From an uncultured Alistipes sp. (GTDB lineage Bacteria > Bacteroidota > Bacteroidia > Bacteroidales > UBA932), in contig UQUN01000008.1 in assembly GCA_900544175.1 (NCBI GenBank), positions 17,939-81,938 on the forward strand: a stretch of 64,000 nt of DNA, written 5' to 3'. Both the position numbers and the translations under genes were made by a program. The notes beneath the pieces were generated by a model. It searched no databases. It had not been told where the DNA came from and saw nothing but the letters and a program-made list of their open reading frames with translations. Below, one piece after another: positions 18,637 through 27,800 of this stretch. Positions within the stretch are counted from its first letter, which is position 1. Every line of letters starts with the position of its first letter.

Positions 18637-19092
18637 ATGAGAAGATTTTTCACAGCCCTCCTTCTGACACTGTCCGCAGTTGTATATATTCATGCCCAGG
18701 AGCGCCTGACTGTCAGTGTTGCGGTCCCTGACGGCATCTCCAGCGAAAATGCCGTCACTACGCTCACATCCAATCTCAAGCAGGCGCTGGTTCTCAATGA
18801 CGCGGCTGCGGACAACAGTCGTTTCGTACTGCAGGCCAAGGTTGCTGAGCTGTCCAAGGACGTCACCTCCACGGCTCCCCCGATGTTTGTCACAGAACTT
18901 GAAATATCCCTTTTCGTCACTGACACCGCATCCGGAGATGTTCTGAGCCAGACATCATTTACTGTCAAAGGTATAGCGGACAATGACCAGGCATCCTGCA
19001 TGGACGCCGTAAAAAAAGTCAAGGCCCGCGACCCAAAGCTCAGAGCCCTTATCAATCAGGCCAAGGAGTATTTCGATGAGCATATTTATTAG
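18637..19092 (+). CDS. Short exported protein of unknown function
   Basis: A 151-residue protein with signal peptide ending at HAQ (MRRFFTALLLTLSAVVYIHAQ). The mature part is about 130 residues, opening with LTVSVAVPDG and showing alternating strand-helix character with FVLQAKVAELSKDV, TELEISLFVTDT and a C-terminal helical tail. It looks like a single compact periplasmic domain that might pair with the DUF6175-like neighbour, whose core pattern it partly echoes. The ATG at 18637 was preferred to a TTG three codons upstream. Third gene of the operon. Confidence 0.65.
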   Translation: MRRFFTALLLTLSAVVYIHAQERLTVSVAVPDGISSENAVTTLTSNLKQALVLNDAAADNSRFVLQAKVAELSKDVTSTAPPMFVTELEISLFVTDTASGDVLSQTSFTVKGIADNDQASCMDAVKKVKARDPKLRALINQAKEYFDEHIY

Positions 19093-19107
19093 ACATAGAC
19101 TGACGAT

Positions 19108-21030
19108 ATGAGAAAATTTCATACATATTTCCTTGCTGCGCTTGTACTTACTCTCGCCGTTGCTTTCTCGGCATCTGCCCAGAAGAAGGAATTCAAGGTG
19201 GAGGAGTCCAGTGCCAGAAACATGCCGGAATGGGTCAATTCCGTTGAACGGGACTACCTGATAGCAACAGCATCAGGCGGGGACATAGAAGAGGCCAAGG
19301 CAGCAGTCATAGAGAATATCAAGAAACAGATCGCCCAGAGCATTGCCACCCGAATCGTCTCGGAGTCCAGTCTCACCACCTCCTCATATCAGAACGGAAG
19401 CGATTTCAGCATTACACAGAGTCTGGAGTCATCCATCCTTTCCCGTACGGCCAAACTTCCTTTTATCGGAGAAATCTCCTTGTCAAAGGCAGCCGACTAC
19501 TATTGGGAAAGAAGATACTACCGTTCCACCGGCAGATATGAGTACTTTTATGCCGTCAAATATCCGTTCAGCGAGTTTGAGATGAAGAAGCTCGTCATGG
19601 AGTACCAGGAGCATGACCGCGGACTGAACGAGAGACTTGCCGCTTATCAGGACGGCATAGACTTCATTACTTCCATAGAGGAGATTTCAGAAACACTGAG
19701 CAGTCTGAGGGCTTTTCAGGACGAGTTCGATGTCCAGGACCCGAGATTCAATCAGGTACAGGGCATAGCCAACCAGTACCGCCAGCTTTACGACCAGATT
19801 ACCATTGACTGGTTCCAGGAGAAAAAAGGAGTCGCAGTCGTCAGCCTCTCGCTGGCAGGACGCAGCATCTCTACCAGCCAAATGCCTCAGATCAAATCCA
19901 ACTGCGCCTCCCAGATATCCTCGTCATACGAGGGCAACACCCTGGTGATCAAGTACAATGACGAATATTGCTACGAGGATGACCAGAACTGGATAGAGGT
20001 ACGTTTCCGTGCCGGCAACAAATACATCAGCGGCAAGATCTATTTCAAGAACAACGTGGACATATCCATCACCGGTGTAGTCTCCGACGCGGCCACAGGT
20101 CAGCCCCTGCCCTATGCAAGGCCGACTCTTATCCCCGGAGGCAAAACGGTCACTACCGGTCGCAATGGTCTGTATGTGTTCAACGACCTTGCATCCGGCA
20201 CATACTCCGTCCAGGCTGTCAAGAACGGATATTCCGCAGGGGAGGTGCAGGCTTCCGTAATCTCCGGGACTACTGTCAGGGCCGATATCAGCCTTACCTC
20301 AGACGGTTCGGCCACACCACAGCCTGCTGTACAGCCCCAGGCTGCCACAGCTCCCGTACAGGAAACGGTCCCTGCCGCAACCAAGCCTTCCCAGGATCCG
20401 CTCAACACAGTCCGCAACGGTCTTGCGGCCTATTTCCGGTTCAACGGCACGACCCGCAGCGAGGTATCTGCTGTACAGGGCAATCCAGTAAACAATCCCC
20501 AGTACACCACAGGAGCCGACGGCACACAGGCCATCGCTGTAAGTTCGATAGACGGAAGCCAGATATCTTTCCCCAAGCCTCTCATCGCATACCCCAACAT
20601 GAACTACAGCATCACTTTCTGGATGAAAGGATTTTCCGACGGGCACGTATGGTCAATGGCTAACGGAGACAGCAGATTCAATCAGCCCAAACTGACAATC
20701 CGGGATGGAAAGTTCTACATCAACAACAGTTCCAACTACAACGGCTCCAGCTTCACTCACCCCCAGCTGGACTACAACTGGCATTTCATAGCTGTAGTCG
20801 TAAGGACTGAAGACAATACTGTAATCGGCTCGCTTTATATCGACGGAGTGCTGGTAGACTCGCTGAGGCTCTACGGCTATACCGAACGTACCTGTACCAA
20901 GTTCCTGCTCGGAGGTGCCAGTGAGTCAGGAGACAATGCGATAGACACCAATTTCGATAACCTACGGATATATAATTCGAGAGCCCTTTCCGACGAGGAA
21001 GTGGCTCAGATCTATATGTCGGAGAAATAG
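19108..21030 (+). CDS. Multidomain exported protein: LPP20-like, CarboxypepD-like and LamG-like domains
   Basis: A 640-residue protein with signal peptide ending at SASAQ. Residues about 25-290 contain an LPP20-like segment (MPEWVNSVERDYLIATASGG followed by an Ala-rich helix) and a helical region. Residues about 310-390 form a carboxypeptidase-regulatory-like beta domain (ITGVVSDAATGQPLPYA..LIPGG.TVTTGRNGLYVF). A Pro/Ala/Gln-rich linker (about 395-430) leads to a LamG/concanavalin-like domain (about 435-635; FRFNGTTRSE, YSITFWMKG, FDNLRIYNSRALSDEEV). It is therefore probably a surface or periplasmic scaffold that binds protein or glycan. Last gene of the operon; converges with hydE one base away. 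Confidence 0.75.
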   Translation: MRKFHTYFLAALVLTLAVAFSASAQKKEFKVEESSARNMPEWVNSVERDYLIATASGGDIEEAKAAVIENIKKQIAQSIATRIVSESSLTTSSYQNGSDFSITQSLESSILSRTAKLPFIGEISLSKAADYYWERRYYRSTGRYEYFYAVKYPFSEFEMKKLVMEYQEHDRGLNERLAAYQDGIDFITSIEEISETLSSLRAFQDEFDVQDPRFNQVQGIANQYRQLYDQITIDWFQEKKGVAVVSLSLAGRSISTSQMPQIKSNCASQISSSYEGNTLVIKYNDEYCYEDDQNWIEVRFRAGNKYISGKIYFKNNVDISITGVVSDAATGQPLPYARPTLIPGGKTVTTGRNGLYVFNDLASGTYSVQAVKNGYSAGEVQASVISGTTVRADISLTSDGSATPQPAVQPQAATAPVQETVPAATKPSQDPLNTVRNGLAAYFRFNGTTRSEVSAVQGNPVNNPQYTTGADGTQAIAVSSIDGSQISFPKPLIAYPNMNYSITFWMKGFSDGHVWSMANGDSRFNQPKLTIRDGKFYINNSSNYNGSSFTHPQLDYNWHFIAVVVRTEDNTVIGSLYIDGVLVDSLRLYGYTERTCTKFLLGGASESGDNAIDTNFDNLRIYNSRALSDEEVAQIYMSEK

Positions 21031-21031
21031 T

Positions 21032-22075
21032 TCAGCGTTTACCGAAATGTACGGAATCTCCCCATTGGCCCCAGCCGATGGGGATTTTCATTTCCGCCAG
21101 TCTCCGCTCGGTCCTGGACGAGGAGATTGCGGCATCCTCCCCTATTCCGGGCTTGTTCTGATAAATCTGGTAATTCTCCCTCACTTCCGACAGGGTAAGA
21201 TTGGGCATGAGAACATTGGCTCCGGCCATAATGGCTTTCTCACGCCCATAGGGATCTATGGCCTGCATGGCTGTAGTGGCCGCTATATTTATATCTGGCA
21301 TAAGAAGACGGAGCAGAGCCACCATGGTAACCGAAAGCTCAAGCCTGCGCTCCTGCGGAAGAAGAAGATGGCGCCATCGGTACAGCGGCGTCTGAGAGTG
21401 CTCCAGATATGGTCCCATGCCGCACATGTCGATATCCATTTTCTTAAAGAAAAGCAGGTCATCGGCAAGATGGGCTGCTGTCTGGAACGGCAGTCCTATC
21501 ATTACGCCGGTTCCTACCTGATAACCGGCCGTCCGAAGATCCTTCAGGGCCTGCACTCTCGAGTCATAACTGTGCGTTATGTCAGCCGGATGAATCTTTT
21601 CATACAATTCCCTGGTGGAACTTTCTATACGCAGCAGATAGCGGTGAGCCCCGGCCTCGAACCATTCCCGGTACACTTCCAGCGGCTGCTCACCGAGAGA
21701 CAGAGTAATACCGAGCGGCCATCGCTGTTTAATTTCCTTCAGCAGCGATGTTATCTTGTTGATAAAGGCCCTGTCCGTCCTTTCCCCTCCCTGAATCACC
21801 ATTGACGCATACCCTTCTCTATAGGCGAACTCCGCCGACTGCAAAACTTCCTCCGAGGATATCTCATAGCGTCCCGCTGCATGATTGTCCCTGCGTATGC
21901 CGCAATAAAGACAATTCTTGCGGCATATATTGGAAATCTCGACCAGACCGCGGAGATACACTTTGTCCCCGACTGTTGACACCTTGGTTCTGTATGCCTC
22001 GCCGTACAGATGCTCGAGACGGGAAGTGTCCTTTTCCTCAAGCCATGATATCAGCGTATTGCGGTCAAGTTCCAT
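21032..22075 (-). CDS. hydE: [FeFe]-hydrogenase H-cluster maturase, radical SAM HydE
   Basis: Radical SAM enzyme that acts with HydG and HydF to build the dithiomethylamine-bearing 2Fe subcluster of [FeFe]-hydrogenase. The [4Fe-4S]/SAM motif is CRKNCLYCGI, with Cys51, Cys55 and Cys58, followed by the HydE-type region with GYASMVIQGGE and HRYLLRIESSTRELYEKIHP. The 347-residue length is normal. It follows hydF by 3 nt on the same strand, so the pair is an operon. No hydG and no hydrogenase subunit gene is inside the window. A biotin-synthase-like identity is less likely because of the HydE-typical mid region and the partner gene. Confidence 0.92.
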   Translation of the reverse strand: MELDRNTLISWLEEKDTSRLEHLYGEAYRTKVSTVGDKVYLRGLVEISNICRKNCLYCGIRRDNHAAGRYEISSEEVLQSAEFAYREGYASMVIQGGERTDRAFINKITSLLKEIKQRWPLGITLSLGEQPLEVYREWFEAGAHRYLLRIESSTRELYEKIHPADITHSYDSRVQALKDLRTAGYQVGTGVMIGLPFQTAAHLADDLLFFKKMDIDMCGMGPYLEHSQTPLYRWRHLLLPQERRLELSVTMVALLRLLMPDINIAATTAMQAIDPYGREKAIMAGANVLMPNLTLSEVRENYQIYQNKPGIGEDAAISSSRTERRLAEMKIPIGWGQWGDSVHFGKR

Positions 22076-22078
22076 AGA

Positions 22079-23287
22079 CTACCTCAGCAATGGCCTCAAG
22101 GCCCGTTCGTATATACCTTTCATATATGATATCGCCATTCCGTAATTGGACACAGGTACTCCCGCCCTTATCGCAGGAAGCAGTCTGGAATACAGCTGCC
22201 TCTTGGTGATCATACAGCCTCCGCACTGAAGCACCATTGCGTAATCCGTCACTTCTCCCGGTATCCTGTCAAGGCCGCCTACAACCTCGAACTCAAGTGA
22301 TTTTCCCGTATACTTGCGCATAAGGGCCGGTATCTTGACCCGTCCTATGTCATCGCACGAAGAATGGTGTGTACACGACTCCAATATCAGTATCCTGTCA
22401 CCGTCTTCCAGTCTGTCTATTCTGGAAGTTCCCGCGCAGTATTCCTTGAAACAGCCCTTGCTGCGGGCCAGCAGCATACTGAAACTTGTAAGAGGCACAT
22501 CCTCAGGGACTGTCCTGGCGGCTTCCGCGAATGCCTGGCTGTCAGTGACTGCCAGACTGAAACCGGGATTGCCGTTCCGGAAGATATCTTCAAGGCCGGA
22601 AGGCTGCACGACTGTCGTATACGCCCCGATGTCAAGCAGGTTACGTATGGCATTCACCTGAGGAAGTATCAGCCTGCCAGTGGGAGCCTCGCTGTCTATG
22701 GGACATACCAGAAGCACGTGATCCCGCGAAGACACAATTCCGGAAAACATCGGAATCTCAGCATACTCCGCAGAGGAAGCAGCTGCCCTGATCCTGTCAA
22801 CCAGAGCATCGAGCATCTCCTTTCCGGTACGTTCATCTGCATGCCCGCCTGCCGAATACTCAGCCACATCGAGACCGTACTTCTGTCCGATACGGTCTTT
22901 CAACTGCTTGTCTGCACAGGAGATGTCCGCTTTATTGTGCACCAGCACCACCGGCAGGGAATACTCGGAAAATCTTTCAATCAGACTTTCCTCCCAATCT
23001 CCGAAACTGCTGCCGCTGAACACCAGCACTGCGACATCTATCTGGGCGACGATATCAAGTGTCCTCCGTACCCTCATCTCACCGAGACTCCCGCAGTCAT
23101 CTGTTCCGGCTGTGTCTATCAATACGCACGGCCCGAGACCGAAAATCTCCATACGCTTTCTTACCGGATCAGTAGTTGTGCCAGGTATGTCCGACACTAT
23201 CGCCACGTCCTGTCCCGCCAATGAGTTTATTATGGAAGACTTGCCTACATTCCTTCTGCCGAAGACTCCGATATTGACTGTATTCAT
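22079..23287 (-). CDS. hydF: [FeFe]-hydrogenase maturation GTPase HydF
   Basis: GTPase scaffold on which the 2Fe subcluster precursor is assembled before delivery to the hydrogenase. G1 motif GRRNVGKSS (residues 10-18), G3 DTAGTDD near residue 59 and G4 NKAD near 118 are present. In the C-terminal iron-sulfur domain the family motif CxHx46-53HCxxC appears as Cys305-Thr-His307, then 46 residues, then Gln354-Cys355-Gly-Gly-Cys358: the expected His before the CxxC is Gln. Length 402 residues is normal. Cotranscribed with hydE downstream. Confidence 0.93.
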   Translation of the reverse strand: MNTVNIGVFGRRNVGKSSIINSLAGQDVAIVSDIPGTTTDPVRKRMEIFGLGPCVLIDTAGTDDCGSLGEMRVRRTLDIVAQIDVAVLVFSGSSFGDWEESLIERFSEYSLPVVLVHNKADISCADKQLKDRIGQKYGLDVAEYSAGGHADERTGKEMLDALVDRIRAAASSAEYAEIPMFSGIVSSRDHVLLVCPIDSEAPTGRLILPQVNAIRNLLDIGAYTTVVQPSGLEDIFRNGNPGFSLAVTDSQAFAEAARTVPEDVPLTSFSMLLARSKGCFKEYCAGTSRIDRLEDGDRILILESCTHHSSCDDIGRVKIPALMRKYTGKSLEFEVVGGLDRIPGEVTDYAMVLQCGGCMITKRQLYSRLLPAIRAGVPVSNYGMAISYMKGIYERALRPLLR

Positions 23288-23341
23288 ACCTATAATGCAA
23301 TTTTATCAATGGCAAAAATATATCATTTTAATCTTTATTGC

Positions 23342-23349
23342 TATCTTTG
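23342..23349 (+). promoter_or_regulatory. -7 element for the DUF6913-like gene
   Basis: TATCTTTG matches the -7 consensus and ends only 4 nt before the ATG at 23354, so transcription would begin at or next to the start codon. No TTG at the usual -33 spacing was found. Confidence 0.45.
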
Positions 23350-23353
23350 GCGA

Positions 23354-23872
23354 ATGATTAGTTGTTTTCTGACACGGATACTGCAGAGGAGAGCCATAAA
23401 AAGGATCAATAATCCGCATATTGGGCAATACATCTCCTTGAACAACTCCCACAGGATCGGAGCCGTCACCGATGCGGAAGTGCCTGGTTCCTCCGAAGCG
23501 GCCGGGATACTGAGAAACGAGGCGAAGCGGAACGGTCTGGAATTCCATCATCTGTGCATCGACTTACGCAAGAATGCGGAGAATGGAGACAATATCATAA
23601 ACAGAAAGGACGTGAACTGGTACGGTATCCCAGGTACGGAAAAGACAGAACAATTTCTATCCAAGTCCTTCGACATCCTTATAGACCTGTCCAAAGACAA
23701 AAGGCCGTTCGCGGTCGAATATCTTATGAGAAGCGCCCGCTCGTCCCTGACAATAGGCATAGAACCATCCAGGAGACAGGAGTACGACATCGTAATAAGC
23801 AGCAGCGACACTGCAGTGTCCATACAGCATGTCACGGAAAGTATAATAAAATATCTAACTTCTATACGTTGA
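23354..23872 (+). CDS. Small cytosolic protein resembling DUF6913
   Basis: A 172-residue soluble protein starting MISCFLTRILQRRAIKR. No signal peptide is seen. Its pattern, an N-terminal basic helix, a flavodoxin-like strand-loop region with AVTDAEVPGSSEAAG and a later FDILIDLSKDKRPF, matches a small uncharacterised Bacteroidota family that I recall as DUF6913. It is the first gene of a plus-strand unit and is followed by the DUF368 carrier after 4 nt. It was started at the first in-frame ATG after the -7 element. Confidence 0.6.
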   Translation: MISCFLTRILQRRAIKRINNPHIGQYISLNNSHRIGAVTDAEVPGSSEAAGILRNEAKRNGLEFHHLCIDLRKNAENGDNIINRKDVNWYGIPGTEKTEQFLSKSFDILIDLSKDKRPFAVEYLMRSARSSLTIGIEPSRRQEYDIVISSSDTAVSIQHVTESIIKYLTSIR

Positions 23873-23876
23873 AACA

Positions 23877-24788
23877 ATGAGAACATTTTCATCTTATGCA
23901 ATGATATGCCTTAAAGGTATAGGCATGGGAGCAGCCGATGTCATTCCAGGTGTATCCGGCGGAACAATCGCTTTCCTTACCGGCATCTACGAGGAGCTTC
24001 TCGGCTCCATCAAGTCTATAAACGCAGAGGCGCTCAAACTGCTTTTCACCGGTAAAATAGGAAAGTTCTGGAAACATATCAACGGGAATTTCCTGCTGTC
24101 GCTCATCCTTGGTATCTTGATCAGCTTCTTCTCTCTGGCAAAGCTGATGCAGTACCTTATGGTGCATGAGCCTATTCCCCTATGGTCCTTCTTCTTCGGG
24201 CTTATTATAGCCTCGGCTGTTCTCATTATCAAGGATCTGGATTTACGGAAAATTCAGAATCCCATAGCCATGCTGCTCGGAGCAGCCGGAGGTGCAGCGA
24301 TATGCCTCGTCTCTCCTACCCAGACTCCTGACGCCCTGTGGTTCATATTCCTGTGCGGGGCCATCGCGATATGCGCCATGATTCTGCCAGGAATCTCCGG
24401 AAGCTTCATCCTGCTCCTGCTCGGAAAATACGAGTACATGCTGCAGGCTCTCACAGATCTTAACATCGTACTGATTTTGACATTCGTAATCGGAGCTGCT
24501 GTCGGCATCATATCCTTCTCGCACTTCCTCACATGGCTGCTGAACAAGTACCACTCCGTCACCATCAGTGCTCTGGCCGGTATCATGATCGGCTCGCTGG
24601 TGAAGGTATGGCCCTGGCAGCTTGAACATGACGGCGTCTCCAGCCCCGTACTTCCGTTCAATCCGTCCCTGGGACCGGTCGACTCCGGCCATATAGGCCT
24701 GGCTATCCTGTTTGCAGCGATAGGAATTGTGCTTGTGACATCGCTTGAGCTGCTCGCCAGCAGAAAACAGAAAAGTAAGGAATCCTAA
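23877..24788 (+). CDS. DUF368 (PopT-type) undecaprenyl-phosphate translocase
   Basis: Integral membrane protein of 303 residues with about eight hydrophobic segments. The N-terminal MGAADVIPGVSGGTIAFLTGIYEEL and the central AICAMILPGISGSFILLLLGKYEYM are the paired conserved motifs of the DUF368 family, shown in other bacteria to recycle undecaprenyl phosphate across the inner membrane. The role in returning the lipid carrier for peptidoglycan and surface polysaccharide synthesis follows from the family. It lies 4 nt after the DUF6913-like gene and just before the TamB-like gene. Confidence 0.88.
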   Translation: MRTFSSYAMICLKGIGMGAADVIPGVSGGTIAFLTGIYEELLGSIKSINAEALKLLFTGKIGKFWKHINGNFLLSLILGILISFFSLAKLMQYLMVHEPIPLWSFFFGLIIASAVLIIKDLDLRKIQNPIAMLLGAAGGAAICLVSPTQTPDALWFIFLCGAIAICAMILPGISGSFILLLLGKYEYMLQALTDLNIVLILTFVIGAAVGIISFSHFLTWLLNKYHSVTISALAGIMIGSLVKVWPWQLEHDGVSSPVLPFNPSLGPVDSGHIGLAILFAAIGIVLVTSLELLASRKQKSKES

Positions 24789-24820
24789 ACCAACGCACTA
24801 TCAGAGCTGTCAGAAAAATA

Positions 24821-27800
24821 TTGACCGGTCTGCTGATACTTGTCTGTATCATCCCCTTTGCCGCCTATGTGGCCCTGCAGTTTCCACGGCTGCAGACATC
24901 CATGGCGCAGAAGGCCGCCTCTGCCCTCGGCTCCAGAATCGACGGTGACATCAGGATAGGACGGCTGTCCATAGTGTTCTTCAACAAGATTATGGCCTAT
25001 GATGTATCTATCACTGACTTGAAAGGAGACACTCTGGCCGCCTTGTCGAAGATATCAGTGGACATCTCTCCCAAAGAATTCGTGAGAAGAGGCCAGATAA
25101 AGGTGAGCAGGATAGTCCTGGAGAACGGATGCTTCAATCTTGTGAATGAAGGTCATAAAATGTCGAACATCAACCGGATCTTCAGAATCACCCCAAAACC
25201 AGACTCTCTCAAGAAACCTGTAAGGCTGCCGGACCTTACCATTGACCAGCTAAGTCTCAAGGACATGAGATTCTCCCTGCTCAATACCATGAAAGACAGC
25301 CTGGGGCAAATGAACGGACGATTCAACTACAACAACATGTCCATAAGCGGCATAAGTGCACGTATAAACCGCATCATAATCGAGGACAATACCGTTTCCT
25401 GCAGGATCAGAGACCTGAACGGTACTGACCACTCCGGATACGAACTGCGCTCTCTGGCCGGGAATTTCCTGCTTTCATCCAAGGAAACCAGACTTGACAA
25501 CATGCATCTCACCGACTCGTACTCGGAGATCAACGCCGCTCACCTGTCTTTCGGATACAACAGCAGTAAAGATCTCAAAGACTTTGTCCACAAAATAGTC
25601 CTGAGCGCGGATCTAAACAATACCACACTGGATCTCAGGAGTATCGGCTTCTTCGCCAAAGGTCTTGAAGACGACAGTCTGAAGCTTGATATAACAGGAA
25701 AAGTAAGCGGTCCTGTATGCGACCTGCATACTTACGACCTTCAGGTCCTGACAGGAGACAGCACCGGCATACGTATCGGAGCGGCCGTCAAGGGTCTGCC
25801 GGACATGGACAGCACATTCTTCAGTCTGAACATAAAACATGCCCACACCGCAACCGCAGAGCTCGGAAAGGTTGTTTCATCGTTCAGCCACAAGAAAAAC
25901 GGCATGGACAAATTTGCTCCCGGCACAATGCTTAACCTGTCCGGCATTGCTTACGGTACGATACATGACATCTACTCCATAGGCCAGATCACGTCCGGTA
26001 TAGGCAATCTCGGCTACGAGGCCAGACTTGCGGACAGGGACTCGGCACAAGGCAGGAGCCTGGACGCGTCACTATGGGCCGAACGTCTCGATATAGGAGC
26101 GGTAGCCGGGACCGGTATCGTGGGGAAAACTGACTTCAACACGAGAATATCATCTGCCACAAGCCCGTCCGGAGAATTAAACGCCCTCATAGACTCACTC
26201 AGGATATCCAGGCTTGAAATAAACGGTTATCAGTACAGGAACATACTGCTTATGGGCGAAATGCAGGACCGGAAGGCAAACGTGAGACTCGTAAGCAACG
26301 ACGAGGCATTTCCTACCATGTTCCAGAGCATAATCGACCTTGACAGCAGCGGAAAGAAGATTGAACGTGTGAAACTGTATATAGATGTTCCCTATGCAGA
26401 CCTCAAGGCCATGAACATCATAAAGAAGGGATCTAAGTCAAGCCTTGGAATAACCGCCGGAGCGGACCTTTTATTCTCCAACAACAGTATTCTGGGAAGT
26501 GTTCTGATGGACAACATCAGCTACGCCAACGAGAACGGACAATACCATATCGACTCCCTTTACATCCGTTCCGTAATAATGGAGGACCGCAATGTCGTGA
26601 CAGTCAATTCACCTGTATTCTACGCAGACTATTCCGGAACAGATTCTCCGGCAAGAATCATCGAGAGACTGAAACTTGCAGCACAGGGGCAATCCCTGAG
26701 AGATATGATAATGGCCGACACTTCCATCATGGAGAAAGGAAGCGGCCAATACGATTTCCATCTGAGGACCTCGGACATGTCCCAGATATGCGAGATCATC
26801 ATGCCTGGCCTCCAGATTGCGGACAATACAACCGTGGACATAAGGATAGACTCCGCCAATGCTCTTGACATAGATATACAGTCCCCGTACATATCCATAA
26901 ACAACAAGTCCGGCAAAGCATATACCTTGAACGGCATCAACCTGAATGCCGGAAATCCTGGAAATTCACTTTCAGGCATACTGAGCGTCGGAGGCATACG
27001 CTCGGAGAACCTGACCATGGACAACTGTCGCCTGGAGGTCTCCGAAAAATCAGACACCCTCATGCTGGACCTGGCCTACAACAACGCAGACACCGCAGGC
27101 ATGCATCTGGCCGCAGGCATAAGGTTCACACGAAAGGCAGGAAAGCTTATGACCGAGATTGACATGCTGCCTTCCGACTTCAACCTGCGCGGATACAGAT
27201 GGCTGCTTGAGCCGTCCTCCGTACTTATAGCGGACAGACTCATAAAAGTGGACGGTTTCAGGATACACGGTGACGACAACGAATTACTGGTATCCGGCAC
27301 AGCATCAGACGATCCCGAGAATGCATTGACCGTAAATGTCAACAATTTCGACCTGTCCGTCCTGAACGCATTCACGACGAATGACATGGATATAAAGGGC
27401 TTCCTGTCCGGCGAGATGGAACTGTTCAACTGCTTCTCCGATATAGGAATATCGATGGAGGTCAGTGCGGACAGCATAGGCATACTCGGGAACAGCATAG
27501 GCAGTCTCAATATCCTGAGCCGGAGAGACCTTGCCCGAAACAGGATCAACGTCCTCATCAACAACTACAAAGGCGAGAACAATCCCATAAACATAAGCGG
27601 ATATTATATTCCCGAACGCAACTACATGAATTTCAGTCTGGCCCTTAATGCTCTTCCGCTCAGCTACCTGTCTTCCATAACCAAGGACTTCGCCGAGATA
27701 TCAGGAGGAAGCCTGAGCGGCGACATTGCAGTGTCCGGTCCACCGGACATGCTGATACTCAGCAGCGAGAACTGCCACATAGACTCACTTGACATAGTGC

